Shown: in pieces, positions 25,199 to 37,613 of the stretch
Layout of the letters: every line of letters starts with the position of its first letter
Position numbering within the stretch: the first letter of the stretch is position 1
Source: Fasciolopsis buskii
Lineage: Eukaryota > Platyhelminthes > Trematoda > Plagiorchiida > Fasciolidae
DNA length: 64,000 nucleotides
Direction: 5' to 3'
NCBI GenBank assembly: GCA_008360955.1
Contig: LUCM01001514.1
Location: 462,105-526,104 of the forward strand
Translations under genes and position numbers: made by a program
The notes under the pieces: model-generated
Seen by the model: only the letters and a program-made list of their open reading frames with translations
What the model was told of the DNA's origin: nothing
Databases searched by the model: none

Positions 25199-28100
25199 TG
25201 TTCAGCGGTAAACAGCATGACAAGCCTCACTGACTGCCGCCTTTCCACCAGAGTTATACGTTTCTATAAAAAAAGTGAATTTCCAAGGCGACCAGGGAGT
25301 GGACCCACACAGGAGGGAAAAGATGAGAATGCTGCAATAGCCAACACACGAAACACAGTCTAACTGTACAAACACACTCTTTCAATCATTCTGATTCGAT
25401 TGAAAATGACAACACGAATGCCACTGTTCACAGTTCACTGTCTATCCTTCAGTGTCTCCAGCCCACTAGTTGACGGGTCATTCGGACCCGCAACCACGAA
25501 GACGTGAGACGCCTACGTTACCCAAGTTCGCTGTGCATTTTCTCATTCCACGTGGCCACCTCATCTGCTGACCTTCACATGGATTCGTCCATTCCTTGGG
25601 AGGAACCCAAAATAGGGCACGATATGGCAGACGANNNNNNNNNNNNNNNNNNNNNNNNNNNNNNNNNNNNNNNNNNNNNNNNNNNNNNNNNNNNNNNNNN
25701 NNNNNNNNNNNNNNNNNNNNNNNNNNNNNNNNNNNNNNNNNNNNNNNNNNNNNNNNNNNNNNNNNNNNNNNNNNNNNNNNNNNNNNNNNNNNNNNNNNNN
25801 NNNNNNNNNNNNNNNNNNNNNNNNNNNNNNNNNNNNNNNNNNNNNNNNNNNNNNNNNNNNNNNNNNNNNNNNNNNNNNNNNNNNNAAATGAGTGCTCTCC
25901 GGCACGGCTTACCAGACCTTTCAAATTCAATAAAATGTTAGGTCGACGCCACAAGTGCTTCAGTCCAGTGTAAGCTGCTCAAACATTGGTTATACGCGTA
26001 TTTACCTCCACTGCTGAGCTACCATCGTTCGACAAGAAGCTACCAAGGTAGGTGAAACGATCCACGATGGTCAGTTCCTTTCCATCTAACATCATCTTCA
26101 CGACTACTGTCGTCCAGTACTGCACAGCTTCACTTTACACTATGAAGCTGCACAGCACACCTCAAACCGAGGTACAAACCTCGAGAGTCTGTTTAGTGCA
26201 CGTTGTGCATGGTCCGCAGACTCGAAAAGGCACAACGTCATCTGCGTAATCTAGACCTTACAGCTTTCCACCATTTCCCAGTCCGATTCCTACATCTTGG
26301 AGATCTCCTAAGGCATCTTCCGTCACCTCGTCCATGACGACGTCGAAAAGGAATAGACGGGCGGCATTCTAGCGAAACATCGCTAGTCGTTTCGAATAAA
26401 CTTAACAGTTCACCGTATGCCCTCACGCGACTACAAGTGTGCTCGCAGCAGGTTCACGAACTTCGTTGGCATACCCTTCCGGTGGAGAGCACTGAGTAGT
26501 GCTGGTCAATCCACGGAGTCGAAAGCACCTTTCAATTCGAGGAAGACTATGATCTTAGGGCGGCGGTGCCTGTGACACGTTTCGAGTATCTGTCGAAGAG
26601 TGGATATTTGGTCGATGCAACCTCGACCTGGACGAAATCCGGCCTGTTGTTCGCGGATGTTATTCTCGCGAATCGGTGTCAAACGGCGCAGCATTATCGA
26701 AGTTAACAGCTTAGTAACTATCGGAATTAAACTAATCCCACGATGATTGCTGCAGTCACTCCGTGTACCCTTCTTGAAGATGGGTATAGTCAGTGACTCA
26801 CCCCACGATAACGGGATACGCTCCTCGTTCCAACTATCACGAAGCAAGGAGGTAAGTGATTTTATCAGCACTTCTCCACCCAATTTGAAAAGAACTGGTG
26901 GAAGGTCGTCGGGACCGGATGCTTTTCCCCTCTTCAGAAGCCGAATATTCTACTGCACTTCCACTAGCGTTGGGGGATCAAGTGACATCTCCCAAGGATT
27001 TACAGCTCCAGACATTAGACTAAATAAATTAGCGTGTGGCCAGCTGAACTGATCTTTGAAATGCTCTGCCCGACGGTCCAGTCTTTCCTGTCTGCCATGA
27101 ATGAGCTCTCCAGTCCTATCACACACGACTTCACTAACCGAAGTTCGCCGCCCACCGCTGTCGCGTATAAGCTTAAACACTCTTTGACTGTTGCCTGAAG
27201 CGGCCGCTTCCTCCATCTCTTCGACTACCTTGACTCACTAATTTTCCTGGTCATTCTTAAGACTGGCGCTGCAACTGTCAACGCATCCTGTTCACCTCTT
27301 TGCGGTTAGGCAGCTGGCGTTTTTGCTCCACTAGACCCAGCGACGCTTGCGAAGTCCAGTGTCTTTGATGAACGCCAGATCTAGAATCGCCGACGAAATC
27401 TGCTGTCAAATGCATTGCCTGCTTGATTCGATCCCACTGCTCGTCTATACTGCTGCGCGTCGAAGTTCTTAGCTCCTCGAACAGTTTCTGCTCACAGCTA
27501 TTGCGAGCAGCCGAATCAGACAGATATTCAACCGCTAATCGGGTTTGTGGCCTGCGTTGATGGCCTTTGAGCAGAAGCGCAAATCGCATTAAAACTAACA
27601 CATGGTCCGACTCGACGTACGTGGTCCAGTATGATCTACAGTTCTGGACAGAACCGCGCCAACGGTAGCTAACTGCGATATGGTCAATCTGACTCAAAGT
27701 ACCTGTCGATTTAGAGCGCCATGTCGCAGTGCGACGCGAACTGTGTCGGAAATTCGTACTTGATAGGAATAGGTTATTGTGTTTTCCCGATATCCGGTCG
27801 GTGAGCAGGCAAGGCGCACCACCCACCTAAAAAGGATTCCGATGCACTCAGTTTTCCAACTTGTGTATTATAATCACTTGCCACCACTAAGATGTTAGAT
27901 TTTTTGCTCATCCGAACGAGAGACGGGCTCGTCTTAAAAATCGTCTTTAGCATGTCAGTACTTCAGTCCTTTTTTGGCGTACCCCGAGATGACAAATAAA
28001 CTGCATTTAACACAACTATTCTTCCGTGCACCCACTGACCCCTCCAGCCTCGCGCTGTACAATCGACTGTTAAACGGAATCTAGTCTAAAAGGGCTGCTT

Positions 28101-28690
28101 CAGCCTTCTCACTTAAGACTATTCGTACACCGCGTTGACTCACAGCTTGAGCTGCTTTGTTTCTCGAATTGTGCAAGAAGTATCTTGACCAGACATTAGG
28201 CGTAATTAGTTGAATTACTCTACTCGAATCATGAATTCATGTTTCACTGACGCAGCAGTTTTCCCTCGGAAGTAATAACAATGTCAGAGAAAAACACGTC
28301 TGCATTAGAGTACGCACATTGAGGGAATCAAGATTCAGAGTCTGACGAGGCTCGCGAAAATGCCAGCTGGCAGACTGAAAACTACTTGCTGTACTATTTG
28401 ACAATGGACGGTTTCGAGTATTGGGCGCGTTATCAGTGGGACCTTATGGGTAGTCAGACGGGGTAAAGTGATTTAATTGGAGACAGAAGAGACAGGTTGA
28501 ATAAAGGAAAGAGAACTCCAACATGTACATGACCGCAAGGCAGTGGAGTATAGCTGAGTGAAAGCCCATTTTCTTGGACCAATTATTCTTCCACTCGTTT
28601 TCCGACTGAGCTGCCAACTCAGGTCGACGCCGGCCCTGAGGACAAAGATATCACTTTGTCAGACCTCTACGCATTGGCATTCCATGCATG
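25199..28690 (-). pseudogene. RTE-A non-LTR retrotransposon, nearly full length, copy B
   Basis: Read from 28690 down. The endonuclease (about 28200-27530) includes SDYNTQVGKLSASESFLGG, QIDHIAVSYRWRGSVQNCRS and ESDHVLV. A linker follows (27530-26890). The reverse transcriptase includes SDCSNHRGISLIPIVTKLL, QQAGFRPGRGCIDQISTLRQ and FLELKGAFDSVD (26883-26506). A catalytic YADD box remains at 26237-26248, outside the main frame. The C-terminal region runs into the N gap, and the 3' UTR occupies about 25500-25199. Intact relatives read GDFNAQVG, so the endonuclease is also altered. Stops and frameshifts make it non-functional. Its 3' UTR is nearly identical to copy A in inverted orientation. Family placement rests on memory of fluke RTE proteins. 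Confidence 0.85.
25635..25885. other. Assembly gap (251 N)
   Basis: A run of 251 undetermined bases inside the 3' coding part of RTE-A copy B. In copy C the matching interval (42407-42665) is about 259 bases, against 280 bases between the same landmarks here. The gap is therefore roughly the right size for the missing ORF segment, which in copy C encodes YGSETW and RRLEVFDNRCLRSMARIGW. Confidence 1.
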
Positions 28691-29650
28691 ACTGGATCTT
28701 CGGCTTGAGATAAACTATCCTGTTTTGCTCGTTGGATCGTGGAGGCACGCAATGCGTCGTACCTCGTCAAAGTGCAGCCTCGTTGTGACTCATCCAATTT
28801 AGTAAGTAATTCGAGCTTTAACCTGTGCTTGAGTTACATGCCTGACCCACTCACATGCTGCATTCGAAATACATTGGAACGATTCTCACTTCCCCCTCAT
28901 TCTAGCCGACCCATTTTGGTTGAAGATCTGAAATGAATCTGATCACCCGGCTATCCGTTTGCTCATAGAACAACAAAGGCTCATTCTTCGATCAGGAGCG
29001 CATTAATGCACCTTGGTTGTGTCACGACTCTAATCCACAGAAATTGCTAGACGATTCTATGGTCTGTTACGTGTGCTGAAACGAACATGTCGGAATGAGC
29101 GCTGTCCAGTAACCTCAGGGTTTAGTTGCACCACAAACACTCAACATCCGCAATTTCGAAAACTAGTCTGGAGAATCAATTCAATTTGTATCAGTCCACC
29201 TTGGCTATAAATAGTTTAATATTAAAATGACCAAAAGTGATGCGGGCTTTGAACCGCTCATTGATAGGGTTATCATGAACGCTGGAAATCGCTGCAGTGA
29301 AACTGAATTCCTTCCTAACTGTCATTGCAAACAAAATACTAGTGGTGGAATTATCTCACGTAAACCGCCGAACTTTGAGGACATTGCAGCTCAGAATTGC
29401 CAGTCTGAATGGTTTTCTGCATCGCCATCTAATCAGCGTTCGACGAAATAAGGCACACTATTTAAGTGATCCCTTCGTGAGACTCTAATGAAAGAAATCA
29501 GGTAAGAAGCCAGTCTAATATTTGCTGAATATGTTTCGCGAATTTCTAATGTGGTCACATTTTCTGATAATCTTCCACTTAGAGGGAAGAAAACCGCATC
29601 AACTTTCACTACGTATATCTTATTGCGTGATTTGTTAGGCTCGACTTAAA
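28691..29650. other. No recognised gene
   Basis: Spacer between RTE-A copy B and the 3' end of the kinase gene. The open frame at 29227-29451 resembles nothing I know. Confidence 0.4.
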
Positions 29651-29657
29651 TTTTATT
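29651..29657 (-). terminator. Candidate polyadenylation signal of the kinase gene
   Basis: TTTTATT on the plus strand reads AATAAAA on the minus strand, about 150 bases downstream of the kinase stop codon. It is the first canonical hexamer after the stop in that direction. The position is plausible for a short 3' UTR, but AT-rich sequence makes chance matches common. Confidence 0.45.
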
Positions 29658-29807
29658 CTTAGGAATGCAAACCATAAGGATAGGAACATGTCACTTACCC
29701 GTCACTTGTTGCTGTTGTTATAACTCATTAAAACCGAAAATAATCCCTTTTCTTTCAGAATCGGACTGCTTGTTTATGCTGAAATTGATTCGCTGCTGCT
29801 GATCACT

Positions 29808-31700
29808 TTAAAGCGGAGTTTTTGTTTTCGGTCGAAACGGTGGACAAAGTTTGCCTGACCGAATTTCTAACCGGAGTGAATCGATCCATGGAGGTAACGC
29901 TGTTTCCATCACAGAGTCATCAGAATCAGTTATAATAACGGCACGTCCCGCTATTGGTCGGGAAAGACGGGGTTCTAACTGTGCATCTTTCGTCGTATTA
30001 AGCATGGCATGTTGCAGGCTCCTAGGCAGTAAAGTACCGGGTAATGAGCATTCCAACTGAGTACCAGGTGTCCGAGACTGGACGTCTGTTGAACCACCGA
30101 TGAGAAGGCTGATGAATTCCGGGTGAGCAAACACTGCTCTTCCCCCAAGACACATATCTCCGCCCAATCGATCGTCTGGATTAGGCATCAGCAAACCAGC
30201 CATCAAATGGTGGCATCCAGATGGCAGTTCAGGAAAACGTTGCTCATAGTAACGATGACTTTGCATTTGACTAGCTGTGGGCAGCGTTGGATACTGGCCA
30301 CGACAGAGTAATCGATAAAACAGCACACCTAAACTGTACCAGTCAACGGCATGCCATACTTGCACAGATCCAGCTGGACAGGTAGCAATTTCTGGAGGCA
30401 TATGTCGACTTGTACAAATCACGTTGCCCGAATATGATTGGCCGAATCCACCGGGTATTACAGAAGCCAGACCGAAATCTGTCAGAGTAATATGACCGTC
30501 AGCATGAATCAGCACGTTATCTGGTTTCAAATCTTGATGCACAATCCCAACAGAATGCAACCAAACCAGTGCCTCGGTGATCTCGGCTACATAGAAAATA
30601 GTTTCAGAAAGTAACATTTTTCTATCCAGTGTTTGGAAAGCCAGACTAGCCAGATCGCCGCCGGCAGCTAATGGGAAGAGGAGACAATGATAGACCGTGA
30701 GTCGACCACGACGGGTTGAATCAGAATTGTTTGTGGAGCGTAGAGCCAGCGCACTTGTGCATCCGATTGGACATACTGTCGAACCGTTACTCAAAGACTG
30801 TGTATTACGTAGACTCAGTTTGGTGTGTGAAAGTAACGGTGTGATCAGCGGGTGCACGGGACCTTCATCATAAATATTGGTCCGCTGAGACCGTCTAAGC
30901 TTCCCGGACAAACTGGTGATAGAATCAAGCAGAGTTGAGTCGGAAAACCGACCGGTGTACTGTCGATTCATATGAAGATAGGCTTCCATTTCGATCCTAT
31001 AAGACATCTCATGTGTTAAACATTTGATCACGTAAGACCACTCCAAATTGTTTTCCGATTTTTGTCGCGAAACTGTGCGTGAACGAGCGAATTTTCGGGC
31101 TTCTAGAATTCGACCATATTTTCCGACGCCGACTGTAGAACCAACTGATAAGAGATCAAAAGGTGCCGGGAATCGAATGTAAGAAACCGTATTCAACTCC
31201 TCAAAGAAGTTCATATCGTTTCTTCTCGGAGTTTTGCGATATGCGGGGGTATAAAATACAGTATTGTGAAAGAATGCACGGGGGGATAATCGTTCTGATG
31301 ACCGAGGAGATGACAGTAGGCGAAAACCGGAAATCTGTTCATTCACATGATCACAGTCGAACGACGGGGAACGGCAATGGCTTTTGTTCACAGTGGTTTC
31401 AGAACAATTCGGACTGCTGCTGCTCGCAGAATCGATCAAATTGATGTGCTGATAATCTGGATATCGGTTTCCGGGGAAAATTCGACGCCCGCGAATCAAT
31501 GGGGACGGTGGTTTTTTTCTAGCCATTTGCGGTGAAGAAGCTGAGCAGTAAACAGATTGATTGCCGGAACTGTCTGTGTAGCCTTCTTCTGGAGCCAACG
31601 CTTGTAGCAGATCTCGTCTCAGATTGAAAAAGGTCCCAGTGCATTTGGTCGGCGTTTTGCACAACGTTTGTTCTCGTGCTTGAAATCGTAGTGCACACAT
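29808..31700 (-). CDS. AGC-type serine/threonine protein kinase, S6-kinase-related-like
   Basis: A 630-codon open frame without introns. Residues 1-180 are Ser- and Arg-rich with no recognised domain. The kinase fold spans about 180-530: glycine loop GVGKYGRI (191-198), the ATP-anchoring lysine in YVIKC (K226), a C-helix glutamate (E237 or E239), catalytic loop HQDLKPDN (388-395), DFG (408-410), activation-segment threonine T430 before MPPE (434-437), and VDWYSLGVL (452-460). The C-tail ends CPPFRPK (619-625), like the PPFxP motif of AGC kinases. It should transfer phosphate from ATP to Ser/Thr substrates. Oddities are Gln for the HRD arginine, PPE for APE, and inserts of about 40 residues near 240-280 and 295-332. 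The ADWWSLGVLLF-like helix recalls RSKR/SGK494, but orthology is uncertain. The start is the first Met after an in-frame TGA upstream (near 31728). No membrane segment or signal peptide is seen. Confidence 0.85.
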   Translation of the reverse strand: MCALRFQAREQTLCKTPTKCTGTFFNLRRDLLQALAPEEGYTDSSGNQSVYCSASSPQMARKKPPSPLIRGRRIFPGNRYPDYQHINLIDSASSSSPNCSETTVNKSHCRSPSFDCDHVNEQISGFRLLSSPRSSERLSPRAFFHNTVFYTPAYRKTPRRNDMNFFEELNTVSYIRFPAPFDLLSVGSTVGVGKYGRILEARKFARSRTVSRQKSENNLEWSYVIKCLTHEMSYRIEMEAYLHMNRQYTGRFSDSTLLDSITSLSGKLRRSQRTNIYDEGPVHPLITPLLSHTKLSLRNTQSLSNGSTVCPIGCTSALALRSTNNSDSTRRGRLTVYHCLLFPLAAGGDLASLAFQTLDRKMLLSETIFYVAEITEALVWLHSVGIVHQDLKPDNVLIHADGHITLTDFGLASVIPGGFGQSYSGNVICTSRHMPPEIATCPAGSVQVWHAVDWYSLGVLFYRLLCRGQYPTLPTASQMQSHRYYEQRFPELPSGCHHLMAGLLMPNPDDRLGGDMCLGGRAVFAHPEFISLLIGGSTDVQSRTPGTQLECSLPGTLLPRSLQHAMLNTTKDAQLEPRLSRPIAGRAVIITDSDDSVMETALPPWIDSLRLEIRSGKLCPPFRPKTKTPL

Positions 31701-34479
31701 CGTGCTCGAACCACATTCAGACGGTCAACTGGTAAAATACTATTACGGATTTTCAGACTGTCAAACTTGACCGCACAATTATCGATCGCATTATTGTCGA
31801 TCTAATAATGAGCAACAGCATACACTAAACAAAAGCAGACACACATACATGCGAGCAGGCATGACTTCACTGTATTGAGTTAGGTCAGTTTATTGTTGAG
31901 ATTACATAATTCTAGCACATGAACGTGATTCGTCCGGAGCTGAACTTTCATCACGTGACAGGTGCCGCTGATGACGTAACTGCGAGAAACCGGCTAATGA
32001 TTTAGCAAGTATACTGTTCGATAGAATAAGTCAGTTTTCCACAGGGTTTGGCAGAAAATAAAACATTTGGAAGAATAATACTCTGACTTTGTAAAACTGT
32101 CTGCAAGGGGTCGAAATACTCATATTGTTTTCCGATTTGACAACACGGTCCGCTGGCTACAAGCATGTTCCAGAATGAATTTATTCCGTATCCAAATGTG
32201 AATCCCTTTTGAATTTAACACGCTAAGCTCTCTCTCCCTTTCTGCATGAACATTTCCTAATCGGTGCGGCAACTTCAATTCCATAACAAAACGTTCCCGA
32301 TTCAAAGTGACCGACTTCGATTGGAGATGCTAGGCTTACATGTTCAGTTGGACAACATCAGCAAGATGAAGTTAGGGGGTATTTGTGAATAATACAGGCG
32401 GGAACCATTTTGAACGAGTCACCAGCTAAAAATAATCTAACTAGCCTTCAAGCGGCCTCATAGACCCGGAGAAGTGCTGAACTGTACAAAGCTTATTTAA
32501 AGTGAAATAGTGAGCGTCTATCTCTCTTCTGTTTTGTTCATACGAACGCAATGTTGTTTTTAATTTCGTACTTTCCACATGCTGTTTTCTCCCTAGCACA
32601 ACTCGACCATCATTCAACTATTTCCGATTTCATCTTATACCATATATCAAAGGTCAAACACTATTGCTAACTTGAGTGGTATTCAAAAAACTCCAAGGAT
32701 GATCTTGCAGATAAGGTGAATGGTTGTCACAATAAAAAACACTTGGTTCTCAGCTTGAATGTCTGCGATTCGCGTACTAATACGAATCAGAAAGGACCGG
32801 GTAGCAGAAAATTCCTCAATATTTAAAGGGGCATATCTTCGATCTATCTTCGCGAGTAGTCGATATGTGCCAAAAAAAATCAGGAAGAATGCTAAACTTA
32901 TTCCTATGAAAAACCACTGGAGATCGGAAAATGCCGTTTATAAATTAACCCGACTGAAGGCCAACACCGTCATCATTCAGTAAGATCTTTCATGTTTTAC
33001 TGGACAAAGTGACCTCAAGATAGACTGTATCGTGTATGCCTCCATGGGTTCAGTTACCTTGACATAGCCCAAACCGACGATGAACAGCCTCATAACCATG
33101 GTTTCTTTGAGGAATGGTGGTTGGTTCTATCCCAACACTGAGTTTTAAGTTGTATTTGGACTATTGGTTGCGTCTTCCATCAAATGCAACTCAGATATTC
33201 GCTGCTAATCGATGCTCATCGGTGTGGCCTGGTATCACCGACATTCGGGCTAAAAATAATAACACATTGGCTTACGCAAATACGTGTGTTTTTACGATGA
33301 TAACCGACACACATTTTTCGCAGCCAGCTTCCTCTAAATTCCCCGAGTGTTTCCAGTGATTTCAGAAAATCACCTACCTCAAATACGTGGACTAAGTACC
33401 TCCGAGTTATAGTTAACACAAGAAGAGGACACTGGTATGACGGAAATACCGAACCTACGAAACACGCTAATAATCATATCGGCACTCCTTTGGGCTAATG
33501 AAATGCAGTTCTGAGCAATACTATTTGAAATGGTCCAGTATTTCAAATACTTCTTTGTTTGTCGACTGCCGAGGTAAGTGAGAGACGAATACTTGACCCT
33601 TGTTCCCGTAGTGTTATGAGGTCGGAACTGATCACAGGAGGATTTAAGTATACCAGAGGAAAAAGCTTTTAATGGCGGTAATCAAGGATATATCATAAAA
33701 TAATTTTTTGTCCTGATTGAGGGAAGTAAATTAACTTTCATTCTATTTACTATGATAAAGAATAGTCAAATATCTTTCTGAACATCCCCAGCAGTTCGTA
33801 CTGTTATTTAGTTCTGTTCCGCTCTTGCTTCTTGAAAACACATAACAAGGTCGCGAGAGCTTGTTGAGGCAAAGTAAAATAGGGTCGCAGATATCCATGG
33901 GAAGCTTAGATGGCTGAGGAGGTCTACGCACATAGTAATACCGAAATCGAGTTGTCGCCTGATTCAGAACATCATAATTGTGGTAGAGTTGATTTATATC
34001 GGAAAACATGTTGCTTGGTGTTTGGGGATCGTCGGAAATGATAATCCATGAGGAAAAATCAGTGGTTACACAGCGGTAGGTTAATTTGACTAAAAATATA
34101 ATGTATGCTTGGTGAGATGATGCTGCACAATGGTAGACCGATGGATCTTTGACGAGAACCGATGCGAAAAACACAGAACAGGGCAGCGAATGATCCTTGG
34201 ACAATAAAGTATTGATAAAGAGACGAGAAGCTGCTTATCAAGTATGAGCAACAGAGAAAAAGCGTGGAAATGACATGGAAGCTGGCGGAGTTAATAGGTT
34301 TGTGCTTGATTGAACAAAGGGTGCAAAAATAATTCAGCCGTTTAAACTGGAATCAGCGGACCACAGCGCAGCATATACTCGTTAATGTCGATTATTATCT
34401 TTGGGTTCTTTTGGACATATTTCAATAGAAGACTTCACTTGATTTCCTAGCATTTCACCAGACAGCTTTAACGTCTACT
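31701..34479. other. No recognised gene; upstream of the kinase
   Basis: The kinase 5' flank should lie here. On the minus strand a TTTTACCAG sits just above the start codon (about 31731-31740) and could be a 3' splice site for a 5' UTR exon, or for the spliced leader that flatworms add by trans-splicing. The 153-codon minus-strand frame at 33743-34204 has unbiased composition and no familiar motif. Confidence 0.35.
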
Positions 34480-34565
34480 TGGCTTTGAAAACCACGGTAG
34501 CATTGTGAAACTATTTCATCCTTGTTGGGTATCACCAACAGTGCACATTTATTGCACCGCAGACA
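34480..34565. repeat. Solitary arm of the foldback family
   Basis: Contains AACCACGGTAGCATTGTGAA and CTATTTCATCCTTGTTGGG followed by ATCACCAACAGTGCA, matching the left arm at 2470-2524 with moderate divergence. The outer TGTGATATCA block and the second arm are missing, so this is a fragment. Confidence 0.6.
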
Positions 34566-34999
34566 AACCATTGACATTCGGACGTCATAGTTTATAAGAC
34601 GGCAACGTCGTCACTAACTGGATTGAGCACGTTATTGACTTTCACGCATCAGAAGATGAACCTGTTCTTGGTGGAATCAAACATTAAGAAGCTTTGTTAG
34701 TTAGGATTCTTTCGGCTTGTGCGTAATAATCCTTGGCTTGCGTAACCCACTGATGCATGTGAGCCATACAACAGACAGTTCCTAATACATTGAATAATGT
34801 CATGGTCACATCTACGGAGAGGAGGAATGGCGTATTTTCAGTGGTTCCTACTGACGATCTTACATATTAGGTTAGATGAAAATCGTGCAGTTAACTGACC
34901 GTCGGCAGGATTGAAGGTTGATATTTTATTCTGGTTACCGTGGTTAGTCAATACTAATCCGATCGTGTTGGACAGTGACTGCAGATTCACGCATCCATC

Positions 35000-36260
35000 T
35001 TATGCTCGCTGAAGTTGCCGGTGAGTAACAAGAGGGTTCCCAATTCGGTCGAACTCGTATTGACAAAATATTTAATTTTCGACAAATCTTGGAACTTACA
35101 CGCATTCCGTAGACTCAATCTCTGTCATCTTCCGTGTGGAAGCGGCATTCGATTCATTCGATCGAAAAATTCCGTGGCTCTGTCTCTTAATGAAAAGATG
35201 CCTCAGAGAAATTCGTTTTACTTATGCCATCTCTGTATTCGAATACTCGAAGCTGAGTCCATGCTTACTGCGACCTTCCACCTCAGTTCATCACGACAAA
35301 TGGTGTTCATCAAGGTTGACCCTTTCATCCTTTACCTTCAATTTTGTCATTTGATGGCCTTGCCCTTAGGTAAAAATAGTGGCATTGATATTTGCTTAGA
35401 CAGTAAACTGTCTGAATTGGAATATGCGGACGACGTTGTGTTTCTGCTTGGAGTCCCAGTTAAGTCACTTTTTCATCGTCCGAGCGTTAGTATAGTCACG
35501 TTTGATATGCTTTTTGCACATCCGAAATATAAAATGTCGTTGCTGGAATATGTTGCCTCGAAGCCAAATCATGTCTCTGGAAGAAAGGAGTTGGATGAAC
35601 TGGTTAATTTTCATTACTTGGGCAATCACACGTCGTCCGGTGTTCTTGGCGCATACGGAAAGCTCAATTAATATTTACCAGTTTGAGACCTTTGTAGCAT
35701 CGCCAAGACATGAGATTGTTGTTCGAACTTCTAGTGTACACATCAGCAATAAGGTCCGTCCTGTTTAAGGGGCTGCGAAACGTGGCCGTCGAGCAGAAAT
35801 TTGTTAGAACTGTCAGTTTTTGAATGCCGTTGTCTTTGTAGTATTAGTAGAATACGGCGGAATAATTCTCTCAGCAAATCAGAGGTTAGCCATAAATTAC
35901 TATGCTCCAGGGTTTAATCTTTTGAAAAAGCTTTTAATTCAAATTCATTAAGGTAGGTGAGTCATGTTTTGTCCATGTCCACGGAACGAGTGTCTCGTCG
36001 TATCTTGTTGCCCGAGGCAGGCAATAGTTGGAGGATAGGTTGAGGTGGTCAGTAGACCGCACGGCAAAAGCTATGAGAATCTTAACCCACGGTTTGGCTG
36101 TTGAGGTGCAGTTAGGCTGTAGAGTTGAGGTGCAGCTGATTCCCCCACGTCAGCTTTGGAGACAGTAGGTGATATGGCACAAGGTTATAGTCAGCAACGT
36201 TCTTGAACTTGATTTTTTCCTTTCAAATGGTTGCTCAAGTTGTTACCTTCCTACTGATCT
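35000..36260 (+). pseudogene. RTE-B reverse transcriptase fragment, copy 2
   Basis: The polymerase begins near 35040 in one frame (NFRQILELTRIP) and continues in a second (MEAAFDSFDRKIPWLCLLMKR and SSRLTLSSFTFNFVI, 35136-35354). A third frame gives SKLSELEYADDVVFLLG, with an intact catalytic YADD at 35423-35434, and then KELDELVNFHYLGNHTSSG. After more shifts the C-terminus follows (GCETW, LSVFECRCLCSISRI, FNSNSLRWVSHVLSMSTERVSRR, about 35770-36000), then 3' UTR to about 36260. The endonuclease is absent, so the copy is 5'-truncated, as is usual for target-primed elements. At least three frameshifts make it non-functional. Confidence 0.8.
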
Positions 36261-37613
36261 TTCACTATTTTTTTTCGAAAATGAAAGACCTTACCTGAGT
36301 AGAGGTACTATGACAGCAACCAAAACTGGAACACGCTAGCACAAGGTTAATGATTGTTAAACTGAAGCTGAATTGATTATTTGTATTATGAGTCAATTTG
36401 TTTATGCTTTTTCTATTGTTGACTTATTATCGACAGCTGTTTTGCTTTTCATTTTCTAACGGTGTAGCCAAAGTGTCCTAACTAGTCGCTTTTATGCACA
36501 CAAATGAAGACCCATTAGACTTACGACGATCGACTTTGCGGTAGAGAGAATGAAGAACCTGCCTGGTCAGAACAGTTTGAGGGTACCTGCTACAATACAT
36601 CAAATAAATATTGAGGGTCGATCATGGTTCCATTAGGATAGAGTCGCTGATTGTGTCTATTCTCCCAAAGGCTAAACCATTTCGGATAATACTCCTTAAT
36701 GTGCCGAGACAAACGTCTAATGAACTCTGATAGATTTGCATAGAAGTGACCGATCCAGACACTTTAACTGCCTCGATTAGAAAGGAAGGAAAAACTGCCT
36801 ATGGTAACAACTAAACGATGGAATAGGCATAAACAAGTTGATCCTTTGCAATATTGGTACTTTGAATAGTAAAACGGAATTCCATGGACAACAGTGCAGT
36901 ACAAATATGAACTGCTAGGACGTAGTAGATTTGGCCCAGGTGAAAACATGCAACTGGAAAAACCAACAACAAGAGGGTCGCGGTAGCTGGAAGACACTTT
37001 GGAATTTATTTGCGTGCATGTGTTTATACATACATCACAAATGGTTGTTTTTGTTGCAGTATCTTCGTGACAATGACATTTAGGGCATGTTTATACCTCT
37101 CGTCCGAGTTTCGACACGATCCGGATTTTACGGTTCTGCAGGATGGTCATAAAGAACCAAACCGAACCATATCCCTTGAATTTCACGTAGAACGACCAAA
37201 CACTCACCACAGCACAGTGATTGGAGTACTCCACCTAACCATATCACACTAAAACTAATCAATCTTAAAACATCGATTTTCAGCCTAGCGCACTGCCAAC
37301 CAGCTGTGCAATTCCCATTTATGAGATCTTTGAAAGCTTGAGTAGAAGTCACTGAAAACCAACTGTTTGCTGTTCAAAGTTTGGTTCCTAGTATTACATG
37401 GCTGTTCGCAAAGTTCTGAGAGCCCGTCTGGTTGACTCAATAGATAAGGTTTCATACTGTGCATACTCACAATGAACCCAATTTGGCTGGGTAAACAACT
37501 TTGCCATTCAATCTCCGACCAATTTGTTCTGTTAGCCCGCGAAAAATCTGCTAACATGCAGGGCAGTTTACCTTGCGGTTTATTGTTTGTACGTAGCTGA
37601 CAGACAGAGGTAA
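36261..37613. other. No recognised gene
   Basis: Spacer without a credible open frame or repeat. Confidence 0.4.

Noticed and set aside
33743..34204. A 153-codon minus-strand open frame.
   Set aside because: No recognisable domain, low-complexity or targeting signal; a frame this long can occur by chance in 64 kb.
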